From NCBI GenBank assembly GCA_035517115.1, contig DATIZL010000098.1, forward strand, positions 1 through 15,570: 15,570 nucleotides of DNA, written 5' to 3'. Shown here piece by piece: positions 7,636-14,057 of this stretch (positions are counted from its first letter, which is position 1; every line of letters begins with the position of its first letter). The position numbers and the translations under genes are program-made. The stretch comes from Hyphomicrobium_A sp035517115 (lineage in GTDB: Bacteria; Pseudomonadota; Alphaproteobacteria; Rhizobiales; Hyphomicrobiaceae). Below the pieces are notes generated by a model. It was not told the origin of the DNA, ran no database searches, and saw only the letters and a program-made list of their open reading frames with translations.

Positions 7636-9302
7636 CCGCAGCATCCGGCTTTGCGGCGGTGTTCCAAGGGCGCGTGCGTGCTGACCATAAGGTCAAGTTC
7701 GCTGAGCGACAGGAAGCTGCGCTCGGCCAAGGCCGGGTTCGATGCTGGGAAGTCGCTGCGGGCATGGGCACCGCGGCTTTCCTCGCGCAAGAGAGCACTG
7801 CCGGCGATGAAGCGGGCCGCCAACGCCATGTTGGCGAGGATGTGATCGTCCGCCGCTCCGCGCTCGATCTGCGCCAGCGTCGCTAGGGCCTCCCTGAGGC
7901 CCGAGGCGTTGCGAATGACGCCTACATCCTCGGTCATCGTGCGCCGCAGCCGCGCCACGGCAGGACCATGGTCTGAGCTTGCGCTCGATCCCGCGCGGGT
8001 GATGCGCTTTACGTCCACGGTCGGTGCACAGCGGCCGTTGCGATCGAGACCGGCGATGTCGGCAGCGGCACGCGCGCCGAACACGGCGGCCTCCAACAGC
8101 GAGTTGGAAGCGAGCCGGTTGGCGCCGTGCAGACCGGTGGACGCCACCTCGCCCACGGCCCACAGACCTGGCACAGAGGAGCGCGCTCTCTCGTCGGTGG
8201 CAATGCCGCCCATATGGTAGTGCGCGGCCGGCGCTATCGGAATCGGTTGCGTGACCGGATCGATGCCTGCGGCCGTGCAGAAGGCGTAGACAGTGGGGAA
8301 GTCGTGCGGGAAGCGCGCGCCGATGGCCGCGCGGCAGTCGAGGAAGGCGCCGTGCCCAGCCGCAATCTCGGCGAACACGCCGCGGGCGACGACATCGCGC
8401 GGGCTGAGCTCGGCGCGGGCATCGAGTTTAGGCATGAAGCGCTCGCCCCTGGCGTTGATGAGGACTGCCCCCTCACCGCGCAAGGCTTCGGTGGCCAGCG
8501 GCGCCGGGTCGGCACCGATGTCGATTCCGGTAGGGTGGAACTGGACGAACTCGGCATCGGCGATCACGGCGCCGGCACGCGCCGCCATCGCGATCGATTC
8601 GCCGCGCGCGTACCGGGGGTTGGTGGTGATGGAGTAGAGGCCGCCAACGCCACCCGTTGCCAGAACAACGGCGCACGCGGGGAAGAATTCATAGGTACCA
8701 TTGCCGAACGCGGCCGGACGCATGAGGCGTACGCCTTGCACGCGGCCGTCCTCGACAATGAGCTCCTGCGCCTCGTAGCCCTCAAGCACGCGGATCGACG
8801 GGGTTGCGCGCACCTTGGCAATGAGCGCGTGCATGATGGCGGCACCGCTGCGGTCGCCGGACACGTGCACGATACGCCGGCGCGAATGGGCGGCCTCGCG
8901 ACTGAGCGAGAAGGTTCCGTCGGGCTCGCGATCGAAGGGGACGCCATAGGCGACGAGGTCGTCGATGCGCGCCGGCGCCTCCTCTGTCACGAAGCGTGCC
9001 ACCTGAGCATCGACTATGCCGGCGCCGGCAGCGATCGTATCGGCGGCGTGCAGCTCGGGACTATCATCGGGGCCCACAGCCGCTGCGATACCCGCCTGCG
9101 CCCAGTTGCTCGACGCGCCCTCGCCGAGCGGCGCCGCGGCGAGCACGGTCACGTGCATTGGCGCAAGCTTCAATGCGGTGAAGAGCCCGGCCAGTCCGGC
9201 GCCGACGATCACCACATCACCGTGGGCGCCGAGCTTCTCATTCGACGCCGAGGCGAAACGAGGAGAGCGCGGGCGGCCGGCGTTCGCAACCTTCGAAGCC
9301 AT
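7632..9302 (-). CDS. nadB: L-aspartate oxidase
   Basis: NadB (556 aa) is a flavoprotein that oxidises L-aspartate to iminoaspartate, the unstable substrate of NadA. The FAD Rossmann motif VVIVGAGLAGL is at about 30-40, followed by SSNWAQAGIAAAV. The substrate-site residues of the succinate dehydrogenase/fumarate reductase-like family are visible: SREAAHSRRRIVHV, EFVQFHPTGI, EALRGEGAVLI, HYHMGGI and GANRLASNSLLEA. A helical C-terminal domain follows and ends in KAGCCG. The first 28 residues are a non-conserved basic extension. I chose the ATG at 9302. A GTG three codons earlier would also be in frame, and neither has a strong Shine-Dalgarno. The stop overlaps the nadC ATG by four bases, and the nadA stop lies 52 bp upstream of the start. 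Confidence 0.96.
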   Translation of the reverse strand: MASKVANAGRPRSPRFASASNEKLGAHGDVVIVGAGLAGLFTALKLAPMHVTVLAAAPLGEGASSNWAQAGIAAAVGPDDSPELHAADTIAAGAGIVDAQVARFVTEEAPARIDDLVAYGVPFDREPDGTFSLSREAAHSRRRIVHVSGDRSGAAIMHALIAKVRATPSIRVLEGYEAQELIVEDGRVQGVRLMRPAAFGNGTYEFFPACAVVLATGGVGGLYSITTNPRYARGESIAMAARAGAVIADAEFVQFHPTGIDIGADPAPLATEALRGEGAVLINARGERFMPKLDARAELSPRDVVARGVFAEIAAGHGAFLDCRAAIGARFPHDFPTVYAFCTAAGIDPVTQPIPIAPAAHYHMGGIATDERARSSVPGLWAVGEVASTGLHGANRLASNSLLEAAVFGARAAADIAGLDRNGRCAPTVDVKRITRAGSSASSDHGPAVARLRRTMTEDVGVIRNASGLREALATLAQIERGAADDHILANMALAARFIAGSALLREESRGAHARSDFPASNPALAERSFLSLSELDLMVSTHAPLEHRRKAGCCG

Positions 9303-9325
9303 GGGCAACACACTCGCGACACCGG

Positions 9326-9348
9326 CCCGGGGGATCCGAATTCGGCCG
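9326..9348. other. Run of abutting restriction palindromes between nadA and nadB
   Basis: The nadA-nadB gap contains CCCGGG (9326-9331), GGATCC (9332-9337) and GAATTC (9338-9343) directly abutting, followed by an overlapping CGGCCG (9343-9348). The same bases include a 10-bp palindrome CCGAATTCGG at 9336-9345. The order and spacing look like a cloning polylinker, but both flanking genes are intact and the gap is otherwise an ordinary intercistronic space. It could be coincidence, a processing hairpin, or a trace of cloned DNA. Confidence 0.6.
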
Positions 9349-9354
9349 CAGGTT

Positions 9355-10434
9355 TCAGTTCGTCAGGTTGACCATGCGCTCGACCGCGCGGCGCGCCTTG
9401 GCGGCGATAGCGGGATCGACCGTCACCTCGTAGCGCATGTCGCGCAACGCCAAATAGATGTTCTCGAGGCTGATGCGTTTCATGTGCGGGCATAGGTTGC
9501 ACGGCCGGATGAACTCGACATCCGGCGTCTCAATGGCGACGTTGGAGGCCATCGAGCACTCGGTGATGAGGGCGACTTTCTTCGGATGGTTGGTCTTCAC
9601 CCAGTTGATCATGGCGGAAGTCGAACCGGTGAAGTCGGCAACGTTGAGAACCTCCGGCGGGCACTCGGGATGGGCAATGATCTTGGTGCCGGGCTCGGCC
9701 GCGCGGATGTCGGCGATCTCCTTTGCGGTAAATCGCTCGTGCACCTCGCAATGGCCGTTCCAGGCGATGATCTCGACCTTGGTCTTGGTCTGCACGTACT
9801 TCGCCAGATACTCATCCGGGATGAGCAGCACGCGCGGCGCGCCGAGGCACTCGACGATCTTCACCGCGTTCGACGAGGTGCAGCAGATATCGCACTCGGC
9901 CTTCACTGCGGCCGAGGTGTTGACGTAGGTGACGATCGGCACACCTGGGTAGGTCTCGCGCAGCCGGCGCACGTCCTCGGCCGTAATCGAGGCTGCGAGC
10001 GAGCAGCCGGCCTTGAGGTCCGGGATCAGCACCGTCTTGTCGGGATTGAGGAGCTTGGACGTCTCCGCCATGAAGTGGACGCCCGCCTGCACGATCACTT
10101 GCGCCTTCGCGCGCGCTGCCTCCTTGGCGAGCTGCAGCGAGTCGCCCTGGAAATCGCCTACGCAGTGGAAGATCTCCGGGGTCATGTAGTTGTGCGCCAG
10201 GATGACCGCGTTGCGGGTTTTCTTGAGCTCGTTGATCGCCTTGATTAGCGGCGCGTAGTACGGCCACTCCATCGGCGTGACGAGGTGCTTTACGCGTGCG
10301 TAGAGCGGCGCCATCTCGGCGGCGAGCTCCGGCGTGAAGGGCGGAAGCGCAGCCGGCTCCGACACCGGCTGAGGCATTCGAGCCGGACCGCGGCGACGGG
10401 GCGCCCCCTCAACGCGCGCCTCGAGATTGTCCAT
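9355..10434 (-). CDS. nadA: Quinolinate synthase A
   Basis: NadA (359 aa) condenses iminoaspartate with dihydroxyacetone phosphate to quinolinate using an oxygen-sensitive [4Fe-4S] cluster. Three repeated domains are evident. The probable cluster ligands are C144 (KAGCSLA), C229 (WNGHCEVH) and C315 (CNLCPHMK), spaced as in characterised NadA. Further signatures are LAHNYMTPEI, DFQGDSLQLA, GVHFMAETSKLLNP, VTYVNTSAAVKAE and GSTSAMI. The ATG at 10434 follows GGGAGAGGAAGC, a strong ribosome binding site; a TTG five codons upstream is in frame but overlaps that site. Residues 1-30 are a non-conserved Pro/Arg-rich leader. It is the first gene of nadABC and has two palindromic operator candidates and a promoter just upstream. 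Confidence 0.97.
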   Translation of the reverse strand: MDNLEARVEGAPRRRGPARMPQPVSEPAALPPFTPELAAEMAPLYARVKHLVTPMEWPYYAPLIKAINELKKTRNAVILAHNYMTPEIFHCVGDFQGDSLQLAKEAARAKAQVIVQAGVHFMAETSKLLNPDKTVLIPDLKAGCSLAASITAEDVRRLRETYPGVPIVTYVNTSAAVKAECDICCTSSNAVKIVECLGAPRVLLIPDEYLAKYVQTKTKVEIIAWNGHCEVHERFTAKEIADIRAAEPGTKIIAHPECPPEVLNVADFTGSTSAMINWVKTNHPKKVALITECSMASNVAIETPDVEFIRPCNLCPHMKRISLENIYLALRDMRYEVTVDPAIAAKARRAVERMVNLTN

Positions 10435-10454
10435 AGCTTCCTCTCCCAAGTGCT

Positions 10455-10471
10455 ATGCTCAACTTGAGCAT
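10455..10471. promoter_or_regulatory. Operator candidate 1 for the NadQ-like regulator
   Basis: ATGCTCAACTTGAGCAT is a perfect palindrome of two 8-base arms around a central C. It starts 21 bases upstream of the nadA ATG, just ahead of the ribosome binding site, in the predicted 5' untranslated region. It matches operator candidate 2 at 14 of 17 positions. Confidence 0.75.
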
Positions 10472-10514
10472 TTCTAACCCGTCAAGCGGGCCGGCGGATG
10501 ATGCCGGTAAGCGC

Positions 10515-10542
10515 TATATAATGCTCAGTTTGAGTATTCCAA
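10515..10542 (-). promoter_or_regulatory. Predicted promoter of nadABC
   Basis: On the minus strand TTGGAA (10542-10537) and TATATA (10520-10515) are separated by 16 bases, giving a plausible sigma70-type -35/-10 pair. Initiation would fall near 10508, leaving a leader of about 75 bases before the nadA ATG. Operator candidate 2 covers the spacer exactly, so a bound protein would exclude RNA polymerase. Confidence 0.5.
10521..10537. promoter_or_regulatory. Operator candidate 2 for the NadQ-like regulator
   Basis: ATGCTCAGTTTGAGTAT is an imperfect palindrome with the same CTCA...TGAG core as the site at 10455-10471. The two centres are 66 bp apart, a little over six helical turns. It sits precisely between the predicted -35 and -10 boxes of the nadA promoter. 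Confidence 0.7.
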
Positions 10543-10648
10543 GTTGGTGCTTACGATACGTCATCCGCCCTGACCTGACCAGCCAAGAAAAGGACCAAGG
10601 TGTCGTAAGCGTTCCGTCCCCCGTGGGCTTCATCCCCCAAATCGCGGC

Positions 10649-10668
10649 AAGCGCTCCCCGCAGCGCTT
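10649..10668 (-). terminator. Hairpin just past the nadQ-like stop, candidate terminator
   Basis: AAGCGCT (10649-10655) and AGCGCTT (10662-10668) form a perfect 7-bp stem with a 6-base loop, seven bases beyond the stop codon at 10676-10678. On the minus strand only a short TTT run follows, so termination strength is uncertain. The rest of the 241-bp nadA upstream region (10435-10675) holds the operators, the promoter and no credible gene. Confidence 0.35.
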
Positions 10669-10675
10669 CGCGTCA

Positions 10676-11704
10676 TCACACCTTGCCGGGCTTCACCCGC
10701 ACGCCTGGCGCGGGCCGCTCGAGCAGCACCTCGCGGCGGAAGCGGTAGAGCTTCGCAGGCCGCCCCCCAGTGCGCATCTTGACCTCACCCGTCGGCTCGA
10801 CGAGCCCCGCGCCTTCCACGAGCCGGCGGAAGTTCTGCTTGTGCAGATGCGGACCGAGGATGGCCTCGACCGTTCTCTGCAGCTCAAACAGCGTGAACTC
10901 GTCTGGCATGAGCTCGAAGATAACCGGGCGGTACTTGATCTTGGCGCGCACGCGGCCGATCGCGGTCGCGAGAATGCGCCGGTGATCGAAGCGCATCGGC
11001 GCGCCGAGCCGCGGGCGGTCGCTCCACTGGCGGGCCGCTTCGCGCCCGTCGCGGCTCGCCTCGTCCACGAGACCCGCTTCGTACAGCAGCTCGAAGCGGT
11101 CGAGCACCTTCTCCTCGTCCCATGCGGCACCATCGAATCCGAAGCAGATGCGAACCCGGTCCTGCCTGCTTACGGGACGCGCAGGCGTGGGACGCTGCGA
11201 GGGGCGTGCGGCCCACTCCTTCAGTCGCGGCTCGATGGATTCGAGGATGTCCGGGCGCCCTTTGCGCCAATCCTCCCAAGGGAAGTAGTGGTACCAGCTG
11301 CGCCAGGCCCCATGCTGTATCTCGAGCGACGGCTTGGCCTGCGTGAGCGCCAGGTAGCCGATCGACACCACGTGCGGGCCCACGTCTCCCGGCTCGGCGT
11401 GGCGTCCGCGGTCGCCAAACGTATAGAGCTGCTCGGCATAGCCGAGTTCGAGCCCCGTCTGCTGGCGCACCCAGGCGCGCAAGCCGATTTCGAAAGTGCG
11501 GTGCTGCAATGGAGAGAACGTGCCGAATGGAAGGCCGTCGTCGCCTTCCCCCCGTATGATGAGAACGACCGGCTCGTTCTGCGACACGGCGATGATCGCG
11601 GCATTGAGCCCGATCTCGACGGCCGCAGGCTCCGAGCGGGCCTCCACGTGCACTTGACGATCGACATTGACGGCCGGTCGCTTCAACTGCGCGGGCGAGT
11701 TCAT
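10676..11704 (-). CDS. nadQ: Nudix-like transcriptional regulator of NAD synthesis (NadQ type)
   Basis: This is a 342-aa predicted DNA-binding repressor. Residues about 30-180 look like a Nudix fold (AAIIAVSQNEPVVLIIRGEG, then GLPFGTFSP), but the catalytic box is degenerate. Where active enzymes have REUxEExG, this protein reads AWVRQQTG, with Q81 and Q82 in place of the metal-binding glutamates, so it should sense and not hydrolyse a nucleotide. Residues about 245-335 resemble a winged helix (FTLFELQRTVEAILG, NFRRLVEGAGLVEPTGE, GGRPAKLYRFRREVL). This architecture matches NrtR and, as I recall, the alphaproteobacterial NadQ family (COG4111) proposed from comparative genomics. The ATG at 11704 has GGAG 8 bases upstream; an in-frame TTG ten codons earlier is unlikely. 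It lies immediately upstream of nadABC on the same strand. Probable ligands are NAD-pathway metabolites. The symbol rests on architecture and context. Confidence 0.82.
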   Translation of the reverse strand: MNSPAQLKRPAVNVDRQVHVEARSEPAAVEIGLNAAIIAVSQNEPVVLIIRGEGDDGLPFGTFSPLQHRTFEIGLRAWVRQQTGLELGYAEQLYTFGDRGRHAEPGDVGPHVVSIGYLALTQAKPSLEIQHGAWRSWYHYFPWEDWRKGRPDILESIEPRLKEWAARPSQRPTPARPVSRQDRVRICFGFDGAAWDEEKVLDRFELLYEAGLVDEASRDGREAARQWSDRPRLGAPMRFDHRRILATAIGRVRAKIKYRPVIFELMPDEFTLFELQRTVEAILGPHLHKQNFRRLVEGAGLVEPTGEVKMRTGGRPAKLYRFRREVLLERPAPGVRVKPGKV

Positions 11705-11809
11705 GCTTTTGCTCCGGTGTGAGGAGCCCCCCAATGAGGCTGGGGTACGGCCTGATCGTGGCCCTTTTCGGAACGGCGGACGCAGAACGTATTCTCCACG
11801 CTGAGCAAT

Positions 11810-12463
11810 TTACAAATCGCTGCGCTGCTCGACGAGCCACTGAAAGCGGGCGAGAAAGGCGCGCTGGGCCTCATCCGTGGGCATCGGGCGCAGATCCTCC
11901 ACGGCCTCGGCGAGCTCCGGCGACATGGGGCCCGGCCGGCCGAAGAACACGGTTGCCTCATCCGTGGCGAAGCCCGCGAGCCGAGTCGCCTCGTAGTAGG
12001 CCGCCACGCGATCGCAGACCTTGATCTCGGCCTGGATCGGGGCTGGGAGCTCCCGTGGAAGCCCGAATCGCTCGTGGATCGCGGCAAGCAGGCGCAACTC
12101 GAAAGCCTTGTAATCGAGGCCGATCGCCGCCTTGAACGGGCTGATCAGGTCGCCGATCACGTATTCCGGAGCATCGTGCAGGAGGGTGGCGAGGCGCCAC
12201 CGCGCAGGCCACTCGGGGTGGCGAGCGCCCGCGATCTCGTCGACAAGCAGCGCGTGCTGGGCGACGGAGAAAGCGTGCGGCCCGAGCGTCTGGCCGTTCC
12301 AGCGCGCTACCCGGGCGAGGCCGTGCGCGATGTCTTCGATGGCGACGTCGGCTGGCCTGGGATCGAGCAGGTCGAGCCGGCGCCCCGAGAGCATGCGCTG
12401 CCAGGCCCGCTTTGGGGACCCCGAGATGTCGGCAACAGGTGCGTCGCGCGCCGTCTTCTTCAT
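11810..12463 (-). CDS. HD-domain phosphohydrolase, YfbR-like
   Basis: This 217-aa metal-dependent phosphohydrolase of the HD superfamily has its likely ligands at H70 (FSVAQHALLV), H96/D97 (LATLLHDAPEYVIGDLISPFK) and D151 (IKVCDRVAA). This is the same order and approximate spacing as in 5'-deoxynucleotidase YfbR, which dephosphorylates dNMPs. The LLHDAPEYVIGD motif is typical of this subgroup and not of (p)ppGpp synthetases or cyclic-di-GMP HD-GYP enzymes. The ATG at 12463 begins 10 bp after the tag stop, so the two are probably cotranscribed. A 105-bp gap separates it from the nadQ-like gene. Substrate is unknown. A role in nucleotide clean-up alongside Tag fits the neighbourhood but is inference. 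Confidence 0.82.
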   Translation of the reverse strand: MKKTARDAPVADISGSPKRAWQRMLSGRRLDLLDPRPADVAIEDIAHGLARVARWNGQTLGPHAFSVAQHALLVDEIAGARHPEWPARWRLATLLHDAPEYVIGDLISPFKAAIGLDYKAFELRLLAAIHERFGLPRELPAPIQAEIKVCDRVAAYYEATRLAGFATDEATVFFGRPGPMSPELAEAVEDLRPMPTDEAQRAFLARFQWLVEQRSDL

Positions 12464-12473
12464 TGTCGGGAAC

Positions 12474-13082
12474 TCAGAGCTTCACCTTCGCGAGCTGCAG
12501 CTTTGCGCAGGGGCCGTAGCGGTGGCAGCTCAACAGGTGGTCGTTGACCATGCCGGCCGACTGCATGAAGGCATAGACCGTCGTCGGCCCCACGAAACGG
12601 AAGCCTTCGGCCTTCAAGGCCTTGGAGATGCGCTTCGACGTTTCCGTCTCGGCCGGGATGTCGGACATCGTCTTGTGCCTGTTCTGCACGGGACCGTTGT
12701 CGAGAAAGCCCCAAAGAAACTCCTTGAGCGAGGTGCGCCCGCTGAGCTTCGCGTAGGCCTTGGCGTTATCGATGGTCGCCTCGATCTTAGCGCGGTTGCG
12801 GATGATGCCCTCGTCCTTCATTAGACGCTCGACGTCGCTCTTCTTGAAGCGGGCGATGCGCTCCGCGTCGAAGCGCGCGAAGGCGCGGCGGAAGTTCTCG
12901 CGCTTACGCAGGATCGTGAGCCAGGAGAGGCCGGCCTGGAAGCCTTCCAGCACGAGCTTTTCGAACAGCGCACCGTCCGCCGTCAACGGCACGCCCCACT
13001 CCTCGTCGTGATAGCGCCGGTACTCGATGTCGTCCCCGGCCCACGGGCAGCGCACGAGCGCCTTTTGCATCTTGGCCGTCAT
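12474..13082 (-). CDS. tag: DNA-3-methyladenine glycosylase I
   Basis: Tag (202 aa) excises 3-methyladenine from alkylated DNA, starting base excision repair. All hallmarks of the E. coli enzyme are present. The zinc-snap ligands are C12 (RCPWA), H25 (YHDEEWG), H182 and C186 (NDHLLSCHRY), the last pair spaced four residues apart as in E. coli. The base-pocket glutamate is E46 in LEGFQAGLSW. Further matches are KRENFRRAF, DEGIIRNRAKI, and FRFVGPTTVYAFMQSAGMVNDH. Its ATG overlaps the ygfZ stop in an ATGA, so translation is probably coupled. The HD phosphohydrolase gene follows 10 bp downstream. The start could also be the internal ATG at 13070 (MQKAL), but the overlap favours 13082. Confidence 0.96.
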   Translation of the reverse strand: MTAKMQKALVRCPWAGDDIEYRRYHDEEWGVPLTADGALFEKLVLEGFQAGLSWLTILRKRENFRRAFARFDAERIARFKKSDVERLMKDEGIIRNRAKIEATIDNAKAYAKLSGRTSLKEFLWGFLDNGPVQNRHKTMSDIPAETETSKRISKALKAEGFRFVGPTTVYAFMQSAGMVNDHLLSCHRYGPCAKLQLAKVKL

Positions 13083-13978
13083 GCCGGAGTTCCTGCGGTG
13101 GTCGAGGCAAGCGAGAACGTTGCCCAGCTTGGCGGTGCGATGCGCACCGGAACATCGCCCGCCCGCAGCATCTCGCCCCGATCGGCAATTTCGGCGGCAC
13201 GGTCGAGACGTATCAATGCAAGGCCCCGCTCGCCTGCAACCGAGCCGAGCGTGCCGATCTCGACGCCCCCGGCGACGATGGCTGTTGCGGGCGCCGGCAG
13301 CGCACCAGCGCCGTTGACCGGCACCACGCGCTTTCTCACGGTGCCGCGGTTCTGCATGCGCGCGACAACTTCCTGGCCGACGTAGCAGCCCTTGGTGAAG
13401 GAGACGCCGGCGAGTTGATCGAATAGCGCTTCATGCGGGAACGTATCCCCGAAGGCGTAGTCCTTGCCGCCCTCGGGCACTCCGAGCCCGATGCGGTGGG
13501 CGTGATATTCGTCTTGCGTGGCGCTGTCGGCCTCCTCGTTGGCAAGCGCCCAGTCGGAGCCGATGGTGACGAGCTCGCGCGCGCCCATCGCGGCAAGCCG
13601 CGGATCGGCGAATAGGAGCGGCGCCTTGCCACGGCCGTGGGGTTCGTAGGTCCCGCCCCAAATCGCGGCAACGGAGTAGTCCGACGAGACGTCCCTGATG
13701 TCGGCCTTGGCGCGCAACTTATAGAGCTTGAGCCGGTCGGCGAGCGCTGCCGCCTTGTCACGGGCCGTCTCCAGCAGAAAACCGTCGGCAGCTCGCACCA
13801 CGAAAAAATCGAACAGGATCTTCCCCTGCGGGGTCAGTAGTCCCGCGTGCAGCGCCGGCTGCGTCGTGAGCAAGCCCATGTCGTTGGTGATGACGCCCTG
13901 CAAGAGCTTTTCGGCGTCCTCGCCCATAACGCTCACGACGCCGCGGTCCGGAAGGAGCGCTATTCTCGTATCGGCCAT
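13079..13978 (-). CDS. ygfZ: YgfZ/GcvT family folate-binding protein (iron-sulfur cluster maintenance)
   Basis: This 299-aa tetrahydrofolate-binding protein of the YgfZ (IBA57) family helps mature or repair certain Fe-S enzymes. The signature KGCYVGQEVVARMQNRG with the essential cysteine C198 is intact. The N-terminal GcvT-like part includes LLQGVITNDM, LLTPQGKILFDFFV and DKLKLYKLR-like helices (here DRLKLYKLRAKADI). The C-terminal barrel follows from about residue 215. The ATG at 13978 follows GGGGA with 6-base spacing. Longer reading in this frame runs into the divergent dihydroorotase gene and is spurious. The first gene of a tight ygfZ-tag-HD set, it sits divergent from pyrC across 79 bp. 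Fe-S maintenance is relevant to nearby NadA, a cluster enzyme, but no direct link is shown. Confidence 0.93.
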   Translation of the reverse strand: MADTRIALLPDRGVVSVMGEDAEKLLQGVITNDMGLLTTQPALHAGLLTPQGKILFDFFVVRAADGFLLETARDKAAALADRLKLYKLRAKADIRDVSSDYSVAAIWGGTYEPHGRGKAPLLFADPRLAAMGARELVTIGSDWALANEEADSATQDEYHAHRIGLGVPEGGKDYAFGDTFPHEALFDQLAGVSFTKGCYVGQEVVARMQNRGTVRKRVVPVNGAGALPAPATAIVAGGVEIGTLGSVAGERGLALIRLDRAAEIADRGEMLRAGDVPVRIAPPSWATFSLASTTAGTPA

Positions 13979-13995
13979 TGTTATCCCCGCGCCGG

Positions 13996-14024
13996 TTGCA
14001 ACGGGCGTCCGTTTTACGTATGCG
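13996..14024 (+). promoter_or_regulatory. Possible promoter of the dihydroorotase gene
   Basis: TTGCAA (13996-14001) and TATGCG (14019-14024) are 17 bases apart, a moderate sigma70-like match, with initiation expected near 14031 and a leader of about 27 bases. It overlaps the candidate ygfZ promoter on the other strand. Confidence 0.3.
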
Positions 14025-14043
14025 GGCGGGAAGCGGGACGCAA
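14015..14043 (-). promoter_or_regulatory. Possible promoter of the ygfZ-tag-HD operon
   Basis: On the minus strand TTGCGT (14043-14038) and TACGTA (14020-14015) are 17 bases apart. TACGTA is self-complementary and its TA end is shared with the opposing -10 element, so the two divergent promoters could not both be occupied at once. Confidence 0.3.
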
Positions 14044-14057
14044 GCCGCGGAGACAGC

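Noticed and set aside
8127..9371. A 414-codon plus-strand frame over nadB
   Set aside because: It is the complement of conserved nadB motifs and has no recognisable features of its own.
10517..10522. TATAAT on the plus strand upstream of the nad operon
   Set aside because: It has no fitting -35 element on that strand and no gene downstream in that direction. It is better explained as part of the minus-strand -10 region and operator 2.
10549..10610. 8-bp inverted repeat GCTTACGA / TCGTAAGC with a 46-base loop
   Set aside because: The loop is long, the arms are short and there is no supporting context. It could be chance.
11794..11807. CTC...TGAGCA resembling the nad operator upstream of the nadQ-like gene (possible autoregulation)
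   Set aside because: Only one half-site is good and the spacing is one base too long compared with the two sites upstream of nadA.
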